Both the position numbers and the translations under genes were made by a program. From the NCBI GenBank assembly GCA_019044685.2, contig JAGTXX020000016.1, positions 248,001-312,000 on the forward strand: a stretch of DNA of 64,000 bases, given 5' to 3'. The notes beneath the pieces were generated by a model. It did not search any database and was not told where the DNA came from. It was given only the letters and a program-made list of their open reading frames with translations. Shown here one piece after another: positions 41,714 to 52,238 of this stretch. Within the stretch, counting starts at the first letter, position 1; each line of letters opens with the position of its first letter. The stretch comes from Nannochloris sp. 'desiccata'. Its lineage: Eukaryota > Chlorophyta > Trebouxiophyceae > Chlorellales > Chlorellaceae.

Positions 41714-44025
41714 TTACATCAAGCTGCAGTCGCGTCTTTGCTCTTGGGGCAGTTGTCGCCTTGATTTCACTTTCGGCTTCCCTGAAGCACCGCCATCTTC
41801 GCCCACTTCATCTTCACTCGTTTCCCACAAGGTGCTGTCGAGATCAGAAGCAACAGAATACTGCCGATTAAAACTAGCACAAACACCAGTACCACCTTGT
41901 TGCGATCTTAATTGCGTTATAGCTTCACGAGCATTAAATCCCAAGCTATGACAGTCAGACTCAAAACTCATATTTCGTGGCATATACGGGTCAGATGCGC
42001 TTGGTGGCAATATACCGCTAGATACTCTCGAGGGGGCCGGTGAAATTTTGTTATCCAGCGAAAACCCTTGTGCTGACCAAGGTTGCTGCTGTACAGACGT
42101 AGCACTCGGGGGAGTAGAAGAAGGTACGTCTGTGTCTACTTTGTATTGACTATCATATTGTGAAGATAGTGGTGTACGTGCTTGGCCTTTGATTGACTGG
42201 TCTTCTTGATGTAGAGTAGCAAACGCAAATTGCTGCACCTGACTGCCACCATCAAGACTTTCTAACTTCAACTGCCCTACTTGATCTTCTACTATCAAAT
42301 TTCCAATCCTCTGTTTCCCTGCCTCCTCTTCTGCTCTTGCTGCTGCTTCTGTTCCCACTTTCTCCATCAATGGACTTGGAGTGAGTTGAGAAGGGGTGCT
42401 ATCGTGAACACCAAAATCTTCATGAAGTGCTTTTGCAAGGCCTAGACTGGTTTCTCTTCGCATTAAACTCTTCCCATCTACTTGCTGTGCCATTTCTGAC
42501 CACTGACCGGAGGTACGCGGCTCTATTACGTCATCCACGTCTAAGTCTGGGCGTTCCTTTTCAACAGGAGCTGGGTCTTTTTCAGCTCCACTAGCCTTGT
42601 GTTTTTCTTCCCGAAATTCAGCTACAGCAAGTAAAGATCGAGATGAACTTCTACGCGAACCACCACCACCATCACCGTCACGAGGCAACAAAGAGCCTTT
42701 GGCTGATGATGACGGTGACAGTGACGATACTATTGGTAAGCTATTTGCAGGGGAGCCAATACTAGCACCGCTCAAGAGGGATAGCGAAGCGATAGAAGGA
42801 CAGTATTCTTCATCACTTGCAGTGGTGGTGCTATTCGCCCTTTCTTCCTTCCAAGCACCGTACCCACCACCACCGCGGCCACTCCCACCATCGATGCTCC
42901 TTCGAGAGAAACTACCTCCAGCAGGAGCGCTACTAGTACTCTTATTACTAGTCACACTCCCCTTTCGAAGATGAAGAGATAGAAGACCAGAGAGAGGTGT
43001 CCCACAACCTGCAAGAGAAGCTAATGGTGGTGGTGGTGGTGGTGGTAGATCACCATCGCCTTGTCCATCGATCGCTGCTGCTGTTGTTATTATTTCTGCT
43101 GCAGTAATATTGCTAATTTGATTTCTTTCCTCCCTTCCGTTTTCTTGAAGCCTTCCTAATTGTTCCGTACCATCAGTACTAGTAGTACCAGTATTATTAC
43201 CAGTAGTGCTACCGTATCTAGCGTATAGCTCATCTACAAATTTCCCGTGCTTCACACCTGGTGGTCTTGCTTGTGCAAAACTTTCCAGCGCTTCTGGTAC
43301 CGTCAATCCACACTCCTGACACAGATAGGAACACACTACAAAACCAGTTCTGTTGAAACCATAAGCGCAGTGAATAGCTATATAATCACCAGGACGGCGA
43401 GCCCAGAATTCTGCTGCAGCAGCGGCAACGGCATTGATCGCTTCGAAGGGTGGTAGAACTTTCGCTACAAGCTGGATATGGGTGTATTCTAGAGAACCTG
43501 GGAGATCTTCTGCATAAAGGCATTCGTGGTTGGCTAGGTCGATGATCATTCCGACGCAGCGGCCTGTAACGTCTTGGCTACTGAGGAGCTCGGGGACGGT
43601 GAGGCTGTGTTTTGGAGGCTGTTCTAGAGACCAGTTGGAAATGATTTCGAGCGACATTGGGGTTTTCATGGGGAGGAACTTAGTGGGGTTGACTGGATTT
43701 CCCACGGAAGGATAGTCAGCCTGCATATGAGAATGAGATAATAAAGAACATATGAGCAGAGGCGGCGAAGATTAAAGTTTGGTTAAACAAGGTCATTGCG
43801 AAATGCGAGCGACTAAATATGAAGTCCAGGACTGTGTTCCTATTACACACTATCTCTAGACTAATTACACACCCATTTTTGAAGCTTGCTAAGCACTGAG
43901 GGCTTAGTTCCATCACCATTTTGATCTCCATTTGGCACTTCTGCAGTTGCACTTGGCTCTGCATCGCGTGGCGGATTGAAATCCAGCAATCCGCTGCTTC
44001 TACGGGGACCTAGTGGAGCTGTCAT
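41714..44025 (-). CDS. RNA 5'-triphosphatase-like dual-specificity phosphatase with long disordered tail
   Basis: Exons 44025-43873 and 43720-41714 join as LSKLQKW|ADYPSVGNPVNP, giving 719 residues. After a short disordered leader, residues 51-230 match the triphosphatase domain of metazoan/plant capping enzymes and PIR1/DUSP11. Visible marks are WADYPSVG...FLPMKTPM, a conserved strand VGMIIDLANHECLY, the P-loop IHCAYGFNRTGFVVCSYL (HCxxGxNRTG) and ARPPGVKHGKFVDELYARYG. Such domains remove the gamma-phosphate of nascent RNA 5' ends. In capping enzymes a guanylyltransferase domain follows; here the next 490 residues are Ser/Gly/Gln-rich, with Ser-Ser-Arg patches and no KxDG motif that I can see. 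It is thus either a stand-alone triphosphatase or a PIR1-like phosphatase. Confidence 0.85.
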
Positions 44026-44289
44026 AAAAGCAAAATATCAAGGGTCATGGACAACACGACATGATATATATTTGGAATCAGCTCTAATATCACATATAAA
44101 GCCAGAGGGGGGACTTGTACACGACTGTTGAGAATTTAAGCAATAGACTTAATGTCAAGAGGGGTCTGAATTAGCCATGTTGTAATAGAGCAGTTTAACT
44201 TCTTGCTAAGTAGAGGTTGTGGCTCGACTCGGAAAAGGAAAATTTTGGATTCATAATCGGCTCCAACGTCCATTATTTCACATTTACCT

Positions 44290-44614
44290 ATGAATATTTA
44301 TGCAATGAACATTGATATAAGGAATCGTAACGGCCAGCTGCTCATCGCCGGTGCAGGAGCAGGCATCTTAGCTGCTGGTTTATTTGGATTGAGATGGAAG
44401 AGACATAGCAAGCCTCGTTCGGGTCCTTTTACCTCTGAAACTCTTCCTAAAGATGCATACGATGCTGTTATTGTTGGGGCAGGTAATCTAGATAGTGCAT
44501 TGATTGTCCAAGGGCGCTTGCCAGTAACTTGCACACAGTTTACAGATTGCTGAGGTGGCGCTTCACTCGTCGTTGTGCCTAACTTCAATCAACAAAAGTT
44601 CACTTTTTTGGGGC

Positions 44615-44646
<32 letters not shown>

Positions 44647-46156
44647 TAACCAACTCCAAATATCTTTTTACCTCATAAACCCTTTCTTTTCACAGGTCCT
44701 TCTGGCAGCGTGTGCGCCTACTACATGGCCAAAGGTGGCGCCCGTGTCGCTCTCCTAGACAAAGCCACGTTCCCACGTGAGAAAGTCTGTGGGGATGCTG
44801 TATGCACCCCTGCTCTTGAGATATTAGAGGACATGGGTGTTATGAAGGAATTAGTGGCCGACAACCAAGCAAACTACGCCGATAGTGGTGGCCTTATTTC
44901 CCCTTCTGGGCTTTCCTACATCGGCAACTCTGTCCACCAAATCGGAAAAGCTGCGGCTTGTGCTGTAAAACGCATCCACTTGGATGAAAAAGTCGCCCAC
45001 GCTGCTAGGCGTGCTGGGGCTGATTTAAAAGAAAATTTTGAAGTGGACAGTGACAGTGTTACTTTTAATAAAGAAACTCAATTATGGACTGTGAAGTCCA
45101 CTTCTGGAGGTAAGGTTGTCACTGGAAGAGTTCTTGTTTGTGCAGATGGGTCCACCTCCCATCTTGCAACGAAACTAGGATACTGCACACAGGCTCCGTT
45201 AGGCGTCTCCTCTCGGGCGTACATAAAAAATCACAACCTTGAAGCTGATGGGTTGTGTTTTTATCCAAAATGGTCATTGCCAGGCTATGCTGCAATATTT
45301 AAACATACCAATGGAGACTTGGGTTATTGCTACTATTTGATTCCCAGCGGTCCTAATGCCTCCCAGGGTCAAATGGGAAACTGCACCGCTGGAGATTTGA
45401 AAAAACTCCACGAAGATGGCATAAAAAAAGATCCTTTTATCTCACGAGCCATGGGTACAAATCCAATTTGTGAGCGTATGAAGGCTGCCTCTCTCCGTGT
45501 AGGTGGACAGGGTGTGGCTAAAACATATGGAGATAATTTGGTGATTATTGGAGATGCAGCTGGGCATATTGATCCCCTTACTGGTGAAGGTACGTGAGCA
45601 CAATTTTTTTTTACAATTTTTACCAAACGTTTTGTTTATTTTAATGCGCTTGCCTCCGCATGCAGGCATCCACACTGCGATGATTGATGGAAAGGCAAGC
45701 GCGAAAGCGTTGCTGCAAGCGAGAGTAGCTGGTGATTTCTCCGCTGTGAATATGAAAGAGTATGAAAAAGCATGGAAGGAGAGATATGGGAAAGATTTTT
45801 ACTGGTCGACGGCATTTGCCTCGGCTATATACCGATATCCAATTCTGTTGGATGCGGTGGCCAATGAAGCCCAGAGGGTTGGCGACCCTATGATGTCGGC
45901 CTGGGCTGAAGTAGCGACGTGTATGAAGCCAAAGACATATTTCTTTAGGCCTGATGTGGGGGTGCCTTTATTGATGGCGTTGGCGAGGGAAATTTGGGCG
46001 CAAAAAGTTGTTGGAAGGCCTGATGCATATGTGATGCCAAATGAGGAGGCGAGTGCTGGGAAAAAAGGTGGTGCTGCTGCTACTACTACTACTACTACTA
46101 CTAATGGGTATGCTTTACACGCCAATGCATCCTCTCCTGTGAATGGGAAGCATTGA
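44290..46156 (+). CDS. Membrane-anchored FAD oxidoreductase, geranylgeranyl-reductase family
   Basis: Three exons (44290-44482, 44696-45589 and 45666-46156) join in phase, giving 525 residues. An N-terminal transmembrane segment (LLIAGAGAGILAAGLFGL) is followed by a positively charged stretch. The FAD-binding domain shows VIVGAGPSGSVCAYYMAKGG, the family motif FPREKVCGDAVCTPALEIL, VLVCADGSTSHLA and the second dinucleotide site LVIIGDAAGHIDPLTGEGIH. These mark the GGR/digeranylgeranylglycerophospholipid-reductase family, which reduces isoprenoid double bonds. It is not the canonical plastid CHLP, whose N-terminus is a transit peptide, so the substrate is unknown. The C-terminus has a Thr7 run and an NGKH end. 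Intron 1 contains a 29-G run. Confidence 0.88.
44615..44643 (+). repeat. Poly-G run (29) inside intron 1
   Basis: This is an uninterrupted run of 29 G on the coding strand, inside the 213-bp intron between 44483 and 44695. The transcript would contain a G-quadruplex-prone tract shortly before the acceptor. Confidence 0.9.
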
Positions 46157-46565
46157 AACTCTTAAATACTACCTTGAAATAATAAAAGAAAGCTTCTCGT
46201 TATTCAACCGATCGGTCCATATCACAAATAGGCAATTCAACCAGTGTCTCTAGACACCTACACACCGAAACTTGCTGCATAATCCAGCAATTGTGGGCAA
46301 GTGAGGGTAAGTGCATTTTATTCAACCGAAATTAAATATCAAGAATCTGTTGGGCAGTGCTGCCATCCATTCCTTTCTACTTTCAACTTGCCATCTTTCT
46401 CCAAACTATACTACATTCCTTCCTTTTCGTGTATATAACTAACATTCTAATAGCCATTGGTCGAATTGTTGTTGACATCAAATCGTGTACTGTAATTAAC
46501 AAATTACAATTTTTGAAAATTTTCATCGTCATTCTCGCCACAACAGATCAAAAGATTTCCCTCTT
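46157..46565. other. Convergent intergenic region
   Basis: No gene is supported in these 409 bp between the flavoprotein and syntaxin-18 genes. A weak imperfect hairpin (TTGCTGCATAATCCAGCAA, about 46272-46290) is present. Confidence 0.35.
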
Positions 46566-47789
46566 CTAAGAATACCACCAATCCAAGAACAGCAAAATGA
46601 CTGACGCCATCACCAACAATATAAACATGCATTTCTGCGCAGATTTATTCGTTTTCACTGCTTTATCTAGCTGCACATTGGCTCTTCCTAGAGTGGTTGT
46701 TGCAGCCACTGCTTCATGAAAGAGCTTTTCAATCTGCTCTGACTGATGCAGAATAGCAGTAGAAAACATTTGATTTAGTGTAGCTATCTCTCGTACAGTC
46801 TTTTCAGTGGTTTGTACCTGGTCAGACATGCTCAGAAGCTCGGCTTGTAAGGCTAAGTTTTCGGCGTCGATTTGACTTTGCATCTGCTGTTGTTGTTCCG
46901 GCCGTCCTCCTGCAGCTAAAGGTCGCATAAAAGCTGCCCCTGCATCCTCGACGTTGCCATTGTCCAGCATAGTAGCATCAAATGCTGCTCGTAGTTGGTT
47001 CCCAACAGATTTTCCTACTCCCGCCAAAGCAGCAGCAGTACGAGAGTTGATCTTCCCCGCTGTAGCACCTCCTCCTGGTAAGGCTAGAGCTGTATTTTGT
47101 GGAGTACGTCTTCTTCGATTTGCTTCCTCCTGCTGTAATTGTTTGTATCGTAGGCTACGCAACCGGTCAAAGGCAGAAGCGAGAGCGCCAAGACGTTCAC
47201 TTAGAATTAACACTGAGCCTTGGCGGTGAGCCATGAGGTCCGCGCTTGGAGGGACAGATTTCGCTGGAGATGCCGTTGGAGCTGTACGCAGCATGGATTG
47301 TAGTTTAGCTATATTTTCACTGCATGCACGGACGTATGCGCCGACTTCTTCTTCTATTTGATCTCGTTCAAATTCTCTAAGGCGACCTGCGTGAGCATAC
47401 CGTTGCTGGTTTTCAACAAGGAATGCTCTAAGGGATGTTATATTTTGACTCTATGAAGAAATGAAGGGGAGTTATGAGAATTTTGCAGCGTCATACTGAG
47501 AAAGAGAAAATGAGTTGCTTTGTAAAATTTCAACAAGCAAGCTTACCACTTCCGCGGCGGCCTTGCTAAAAGTATTTTTTGATCCTAAGGAGCGTAAAAG
47601 TTGCGCAGATCGAAGCTTGCGCAATCCCTCCTGCACGCATTATTTATATCCAACATGTTACTTGCAACATACATGTTTAAGCCGCGTTCTCGCTTTGTGA
47701 TCACATTCAAAACTTACATCATCCAAACCGTTCGCACGCCCTCCGGCGACTACCAGGTCCCAATAGAGACCTGTTAGATCTATTGCCAT
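46566..47789 (-). CDS. SYP81: Qa-SNARE, syntaxin-18/SYP81/Ufe1 type
   Basis: Three exons (47789-47718, 47630-47547 and 47450-46566) join in phase, giving 346 residues. Syntaxin-18 proteins act at the ER in Golgi-to-ER retrograde fusion. The start MAIDLTGLYWDLV is short and hydrophobic as in the family. Exon 3 begins SQNITSLRAFLVENQQRYA. A Gln/Ala-rich linker follows. The SNARE region is diverged but matches SYP81 in order: DAENLALQAELLSMSDQV, TEKTVREIATLNQMFSTAIL, QSEQIEKLFHEAVAATTTL. The C-terminal anchor ends in ILLFLDWWYS, with the FLDW near-terminal motif typical of this subgroup. It is the second Qa-SNARE in the window. Confidence 0.9.
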
Positions 47790-48217
47790 TATGAATTATT
47801 TAATTGTATGCGTCTCATTCGACTGAAAATGCGTTTTAAATATGAAAGCTTGGAGCCAGCTGGGCGGAAGTGGGGCATTTAACACGACTGAAGCCGACAT
47901 AAACCGCACATTTCAAATAAATTTCGTATTTTTCTCGAAATATTTGAAGACCCTAAGGGGCGCCCAGAAGGTTACGAGGTATAGATTCAGCATGAGAGAT
48001 TCAGGCTTTTACACTTTACCCATACATTCATAATTTTAGAGACTGACGCCCTAAGATATTCAGAGATATAGTGCTGTGATTTTCATAAGTTGAAAAGCAG
48101 CCAAAACTTAAAGGATAGGTGCGAATGCTTGAATGTATCGCTTGGGATCATATGTCCTCTCAGTTTCTGTGGTTATTTTCATCTGAATTTTCCATCAATA
48201 AATATAGATAAATCAAG
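47790..48217. promoter_or_regulatory. Divergent intergenic region, SYP81 and F-box gene
   Basis: These 428 bp are non-coding between two opposed start codons. No motif was assigned. Confidence 0.35.
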
Positions 48218-50119
48218 ATGAATCGGCATGACTGGCGTTATATGCCAGATGCCTGCTTGGAACGAATTCTCATTGCACTTCCCCCCAAAACAATTTCGTC
48301 TCTGCGATTGGTCTCAAAAAGCTGGAGAGACCAGGTATCATATACTCTTACGACACTTTTATTAAGGTCAGAGTGCGATTTGAAGGCGCTACTTCGTTCT
48401 TTTCCCAGCATTGGAACTCTCTTAGTGACCCTTGGCAATGGAGCGACCCTTCAGCCTCTCTCTACTTTAGGAAACTTAACATCGTTGGCCATCAAGGGGC
48501 CTGATGTGAGACTCCTTGGTCCTCCAATCCCATTTAGCGACGCTGCACTTGCTCAAGTTGCTGCAATGCCACGTTTAACCCAATTGACTCTTGTGAAGGT
48601 AACTATCGATTTGGTGAGCGCCCAACCAGGGCTTCAACAACTGGTTTCCCTTAAAACTCTCCGTTTACGTGGTGTAAGACTGTGCAATGTAGAGAAAAAG
48701 CACTCTTCAGATAGTTTTTCCACTGTATTACAAGCTTTCCAAGGCTTAGAAGCCTTGGAGCTTGACGAACTAACTTTGGTAGAAGACAACAGTGGTTTTA
48801 ATAGTACCAGCACCCCTAGTAGCAGCACTGCTGCTGCAGTTTCTAGACCTGCAAATGAGACACAGAACAGTCAACAATGGCCCACTGCTCTTTCAAAGAT
48901 GAAAAATTTAAAAGAAATCCGTTTAGGTGGCTCTGCTATTCCTATTACTGATGAGCTATGCTGTGCTGTGGCCTCTCTCCCAAAACTTTCTTCTTTGGAA
49001 TTATCTAGACCAGGATGGTGGGGATATAAATCAGGAACACCTGAAAATGCACAGATAAACAACATTAATGCCAACAACAACAGTGTCTTAAGTACTAATT
49101 TAAGGCTGCCAACGCTGACAGAAGACCGTGGCCTGGCAGCACTCGCAGCTCGTGCATCGACTCTCCGTCACCTCGCTCTCTGTGGTTGTTTTGTGTTGGC
49201 AAGTAACGCGGCAGTGCACAACATTTCAGCGCTGACTTCGCTTACTTCTTTGGATTTTAGAACGTATTCTGGTGAAGACGAAATATCCCGTCACCAAAGT
49301 AATAATAACACACAACACCACCATGTAGTGGAGCTGAGAGGAGCATGTTTGGCTCAGTTGACTGCTTTAAAGCATTTAGAGCGTTTGCATCTTGGTGGCT
49401 GGCCTGTCAGTGTAGACACCTCTCGTGCTCTTGGTCGTCTACGTTCCCTCCAATGGCTGGAATTCAGCAGTTGCTGGGATTTAGGCGATTCCGTAGTCTT
49501 TGAACTCGCTAAAATGAGTAAATTAGAGTATTTAGCGTTACGGAGATGTGTTGCAGTAAGCGACATTGGCCTTGCTGCACTGGGGAAAGGCCCGCTAGCT
49601 CAGTCACTCACTGCTTTGGACTTGAAAGGATGCCACAAAAACGTGACTGACCAGGGTTTAACAGCAATTCAAGGCTTGCGAAAGTTACGTTTCCTCGATT
49701 TATCAGGATGTGAGCTTGTCAGTGACCTTGGAATTGCGAGAGGCGTGTCAAAAATGAAATTTCTAGAGCATCTGGCGCTGTCCGACACGCAGATAAGCGA
49801 TCTCAGCTGCAGTCTTCTGGCCACTGCAACTCCACTGCTTCGTGTGGTGCACCTAGAACATTGCTCAAAAGTCACCGATGTCGGTGCTGATGCACTGGCA
49901 AGGCTCAATAGGCTGAATGAAGTCAAAGCCTTTGGTTGTTCAATGAGCGGTCCGGGCTCAAAAATTTTAAGTGAGAAGACTGGTGCTGTTGTTTCCTTGT
50001 ATAAACCGTGTTGGTGGAGTAAATCAAATCATGGTAATACTAGTAGCAGTAGTATTAGACGTGGTACTGGTGCTAGTAGCAGGGGTGAAGCTTCTGCCAA
50101 GACAGCTTCTGAAACATAA
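48218..50119 (+). CDS. F-box and leucine-rich-repeat protein
   Basis: This intronless gene encodes 633 residues. Residues 5-45 are an F-box (YMPDACLERILIALPPKTIS, SLRLVSKSWRDQV), which binds SKP1 in an SCF ubiquitin ligase. The rest is a string of LRRs of the cysteine-containing/AMN1 type, such as LTSLAIKGPDVRLLGP, LPKLSSLELSRPGWWG, LRHLALCGCFVLASN, LEYLALRRCVAVSDIGLAAL, LTALDLKGCHKNVTDQGLTA and LRFLDLSGCELVSDLGIARG. Two Asn/Ser/His-rich loops interrupt the repeats near residues 190-215 and 275-300. The tail is Ser/Gly-rich. It would recruit an unknown substrate to degradation. The product resembles plant F-box/LRR proteins but cannot be assigned to a named pathway. Confidence 0.92.
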   Translation: MNRHDWRYMPDACLERILIALPPKTISSLRLVSKSWRDQVSYTLTTLLLRSECDLKALLRSFPSIGTLLVTLGNGATLQPLSTLGNLTSLAIKGPDVRLLGPPIPFSDAALAQVAAMPRLTQLTLVKVTIDLVSAQPGLQQLVSLKTLRLRGVRLCNVEKKHSSDSFSTVLQAFQGLEALELDELTLVEDNSGFNSTSTPSSSTAAAVSRPANETQNSQQWPTALSKMKNLKEIRLGGSAIPITDELCCAVASLPKLSSLELSRPGWWGYKSGTPENAQINNINANNNSVLSTNLRLPTLTEDRGLAALAARASTLRHLALCGCFVLASNAAVHNISALTSLTSLDFRTYSGEDEISRHQSNNNTQHHHVVELRGACLAQLTALKHLERLHLGGWPVSVDTSRALGRLRSLQWLEFSSCWDLGDSVVFELAKMSKLEYLALRRCVAVSDIGLAALGKGPLAQSLTALDLKGCHKNVTDQGLTAIQGLRKLRFLDLSGCELVSDLGIARGVSKMKFLEHLALSDTQISDLSCSLLATATPLLRVVHLEHCSKVTDVGADALARLNRLNEVKAFGCSMSGPGSKILSEKTGAVVSLYKPCWWSKSNHGNTSSSSIRRGTGASSRGEASAKTASET

Positions 50120-50504
50120 AACGCACTCACCACGCCGCTCTTGTCTTTATCAGTAGTTGCTTCTTTTATTTATATTCAGCCTACTTACTTCATATTCTTA
50201 TTGTGCCCTCGTTCTAAGTATTACCTTTGTTTTTTTTTGTTCTCAATTTTTTTCTGTAGTACAATCGTAATATTTCGTCTCCCCCTATGATTATATCCCC
50301 TTGTTCTCATTTATCTCTACTCATTTCCCTTTCCCTTTTCTTCTCTGTATCAATAAACTAGCCAAAATATCTTCGCATACCAGGGCAACTGCTTTAAAAG
50401 AAAACAAGAAATCTTACAAATCGAAAGTCACACTTGGAGAGCAAAATGATATTCGACTTTGTTTTTTAATTTCTCGCCATGTCCCCCCCCCCCCCCCCCC
50501 CCGC
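50120..50504. other. Convergent intergenic region, F-box to ORC2
   Basis: These 385 bp are T-rich and non-coding, and they end in a 20-C run immediately beyond the ORC2 stop codon. Confidence 0.4.
50483..50502 (+). repeat. Poly-C run (20) directly after the ORC2 stop
   Basis: On the ORC2 strand this is a run of 20 G that begins two bases after the TAA stop, so the 3' UTR would open with a G tract. Like the other long G/C runs here, its length may be inaccurate. Confidence 0.9.
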
Positions 50505-51644
50505 TTAGTTAGCTCCTTCCATTCCTGTTAAAACTTGCTGCAACGCCTCTACATCCAGAGGAATACACAGCACATCCCCTCCATCTTGTCCTCTCTTCGA
50601 TTGCAGAATATCATGATCTCTAAACTCGGTTAGAAATGCCTTTAGTAACATTTCATTCGAGACTAAAAACCGCTCTCGACAGGAAGTAAACAACCTCTGG
50701 AATGTGATACCCCCAGCTCCGCTAGGATCTAGCTGTGCGTCTGCTATCAACCTAAACACTTCTCTTGCAGTGTGTGATAACGAGGACAGGACCACAAGCG
50801 CACTTTGCTGTGTACATGCCTCTTTGCGTCCAACAAGAAGCGAGGGGACCGCCGCCGCCGCTACCTCGTCCACATATGGCTGGAAAGTGGGCACTTGATG
50901 CCATAACCAGGCGAATCTATCCTTTGTTTGTAAATCCCAGAGTAGCGGAGCATTCACATGATCTATACTAGCTGCTAAATGGACGTTTGGAAGGGCTGCA
51001 AGCTCACTAAGCAAGCGCTGCCCGTTTGAGTCTCTAAGCCCTGGACCATCGATGTTGTGAATGACTATATAAATATGTCGTGTAGGGTGCTGTTCGGTGA
51101 TTAAATCTAGTAGATCTGCAGTAGGAGTGCTACGATAGTTTGTGGGTTTGACCATAGTGGCTAGACCAGCTGCCCAGAGTAGAATTTGTCGTGCTGAAAT
51201 ATCCGGCTGCATGCCGTTTACCGACAAGCAGGCACCGTCATTTGAACACTTTCTAGCGAAGTTTTGAAGCAAAGAACGTTTGGAGCCAAAGCCATAAAAC
51301 AACAAGCTATGTCCAGCACGCCATTGCGCCCACCACCGGCCAAATTGGGCTTCTAAACGACGGCGAAGAGCGTTCTTCTCATTGGGGAACCGCTCTGGGA
51401 GGAAAGCAACAAGAGAACGTAGCGAGCCTTCATCTCCTGCTGCAATATTGAGATCAGATACAGAACGAGTGCTTCCTACTCGTTGGGGGGCGAAAAAGGT
51501 GCTTACTAGGCCGTGGTTGATTTGGCCTTTGCGTTGTCGCTGGTAAGGACGTAAGCCATCTTCATCATCGCTGCTATTAGCGTCAGAAGGGACATCATTG
51601 GGTACATCTTTGAATTTAACGACCTTTCTTTTCTTTGGTGCCAT
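50505..51644 (-). CDS. ORC2: Origin recognition complex subunit 2
   Basis: This intronless gene encodes 379 residues, within the family's lower size range. ORC2 is part of the ATPase ring that marks replication origins and loads MCM. The N-terminus is basic and acidic (MAPKKRKVVKFKD, SSDDEDGLRPYQRQRKGQ), with a possible nuclear localisation signal. The ORC2 core shows FGRWWAQWRAGHSLLFYGFG followed by SKRSLLQNFARKC (P-loop-like GFGSKR without a full Walker A, as in ORC2), VHNIDGPGLRDSNGQ-type residues in IVIHNIDGPGLRD, NVHLAASIDHVNAPLLWD and AWLWHQVPTFQPY. The C-terminal winged-helix region follows. The start MAPKKRK is unambiguous. It reads toward the F-box gene. Confidence 0.94.
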   Translation of the reverse strand: MAPKKRKVVKFKDVPNDVPSDANSSDDEDGLRPYQRQRKGQINHGLVSTFFAPQRVGSTRSVSDLNIAAGDEGSLRSLVAFLPERFPNEKNALRRRLEAQFGRWWAQWRAGHSLLFYGFGSKRSLLQNFARKCSNDGACLSVNGMQPDISARQILLWAAGLATMVKPTNYRSTPTADLLDLITEQHPTRHIYIVIHNIDGPGLRDSNGQRLLSELAALPNVHLAASIDHVNAPLLWDLQTKDRFAWLWHQVPTFQPYVDEVAAAAVPSLLVGRKEACTQQSALVVLSSLSHTAREVFRLIADAQLDPSGAGGITFQRLFTSCRERFLVSNEMLLKAFLTEFRDHDILQSKRGQDGGDVLCIPLDVEALQQVLTGMEGAN

Positions 51645-52238
51645 GGTTGTTATGTGATTATTTGATGCTGAGAAGGTCGTTAGAATTGATCAAATATTTG
51701 AAATTGCAAAAATTAAGTATGATCGGCGATTACGTCGCTAGACCGGTGCTCTGATTTTGTTTACAACCTGATAGGAAAGACGTGTAAAAAACAAAAACAA
51801 AGGACCCCGCTGGGAGGTGACTAAAGGGCTGGTCCGCCTGAGGAGTCCGGACTCCCGGGACATTTCAAATAAAGTTTATTTTTGGCTTGACATTTATTTT
51901 TGGAAGTGAAAGACCGCTACTTAGAGGTTGGACAGCGCTTTGAGAGTTGTTACATTTCACAAAGAAATAGTAGAGAAGGCACCGTTGTAGGCTAGTACAC
52001 AAGTGCTGCTATCAAGGCATGCAGCAGTGCAGTGCTGAGCATTCTGCGAGGAAATCAATGCTGAACTCACCCAATATCCATAGCATAGCGTTTCTGTTGG
52101 AAGTCTCATCATTTGATCCCAGAATAACATACCGCGGTTTCAAAGTGCACGGGTCAATTCAGACAAGTCCTCAAGATTCAAGATTCGGAAATCCAGGCCC
52201 TTACCTACACTATCAATCTCCCCCCCGCCGCTCTTCTT
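51645..52238. other. Intergenic region upstream of ORC2
   Basis: These 594 bp lie between ORC2 (start at right end, minus) and the stop of the KH-DnaJ gene. They include a perfect 14-bp palindrome GGAGTCCGGACTCC at 51842-51855. No E2F-like site could be confidently called. No gene was seen. Confidence 0.35.

Noticed and set aside
47515..47700. Short plus-strand frame in the syntaxin-18 gene
   Set aside because: It covers syntaxin exon 2 and intron sequence on the opposite strand.
48634..48828. Minus-strand frames inside the F-box/LRR gene
   Set aside because: They are shadows of the LRR coding sequence on the other strand.
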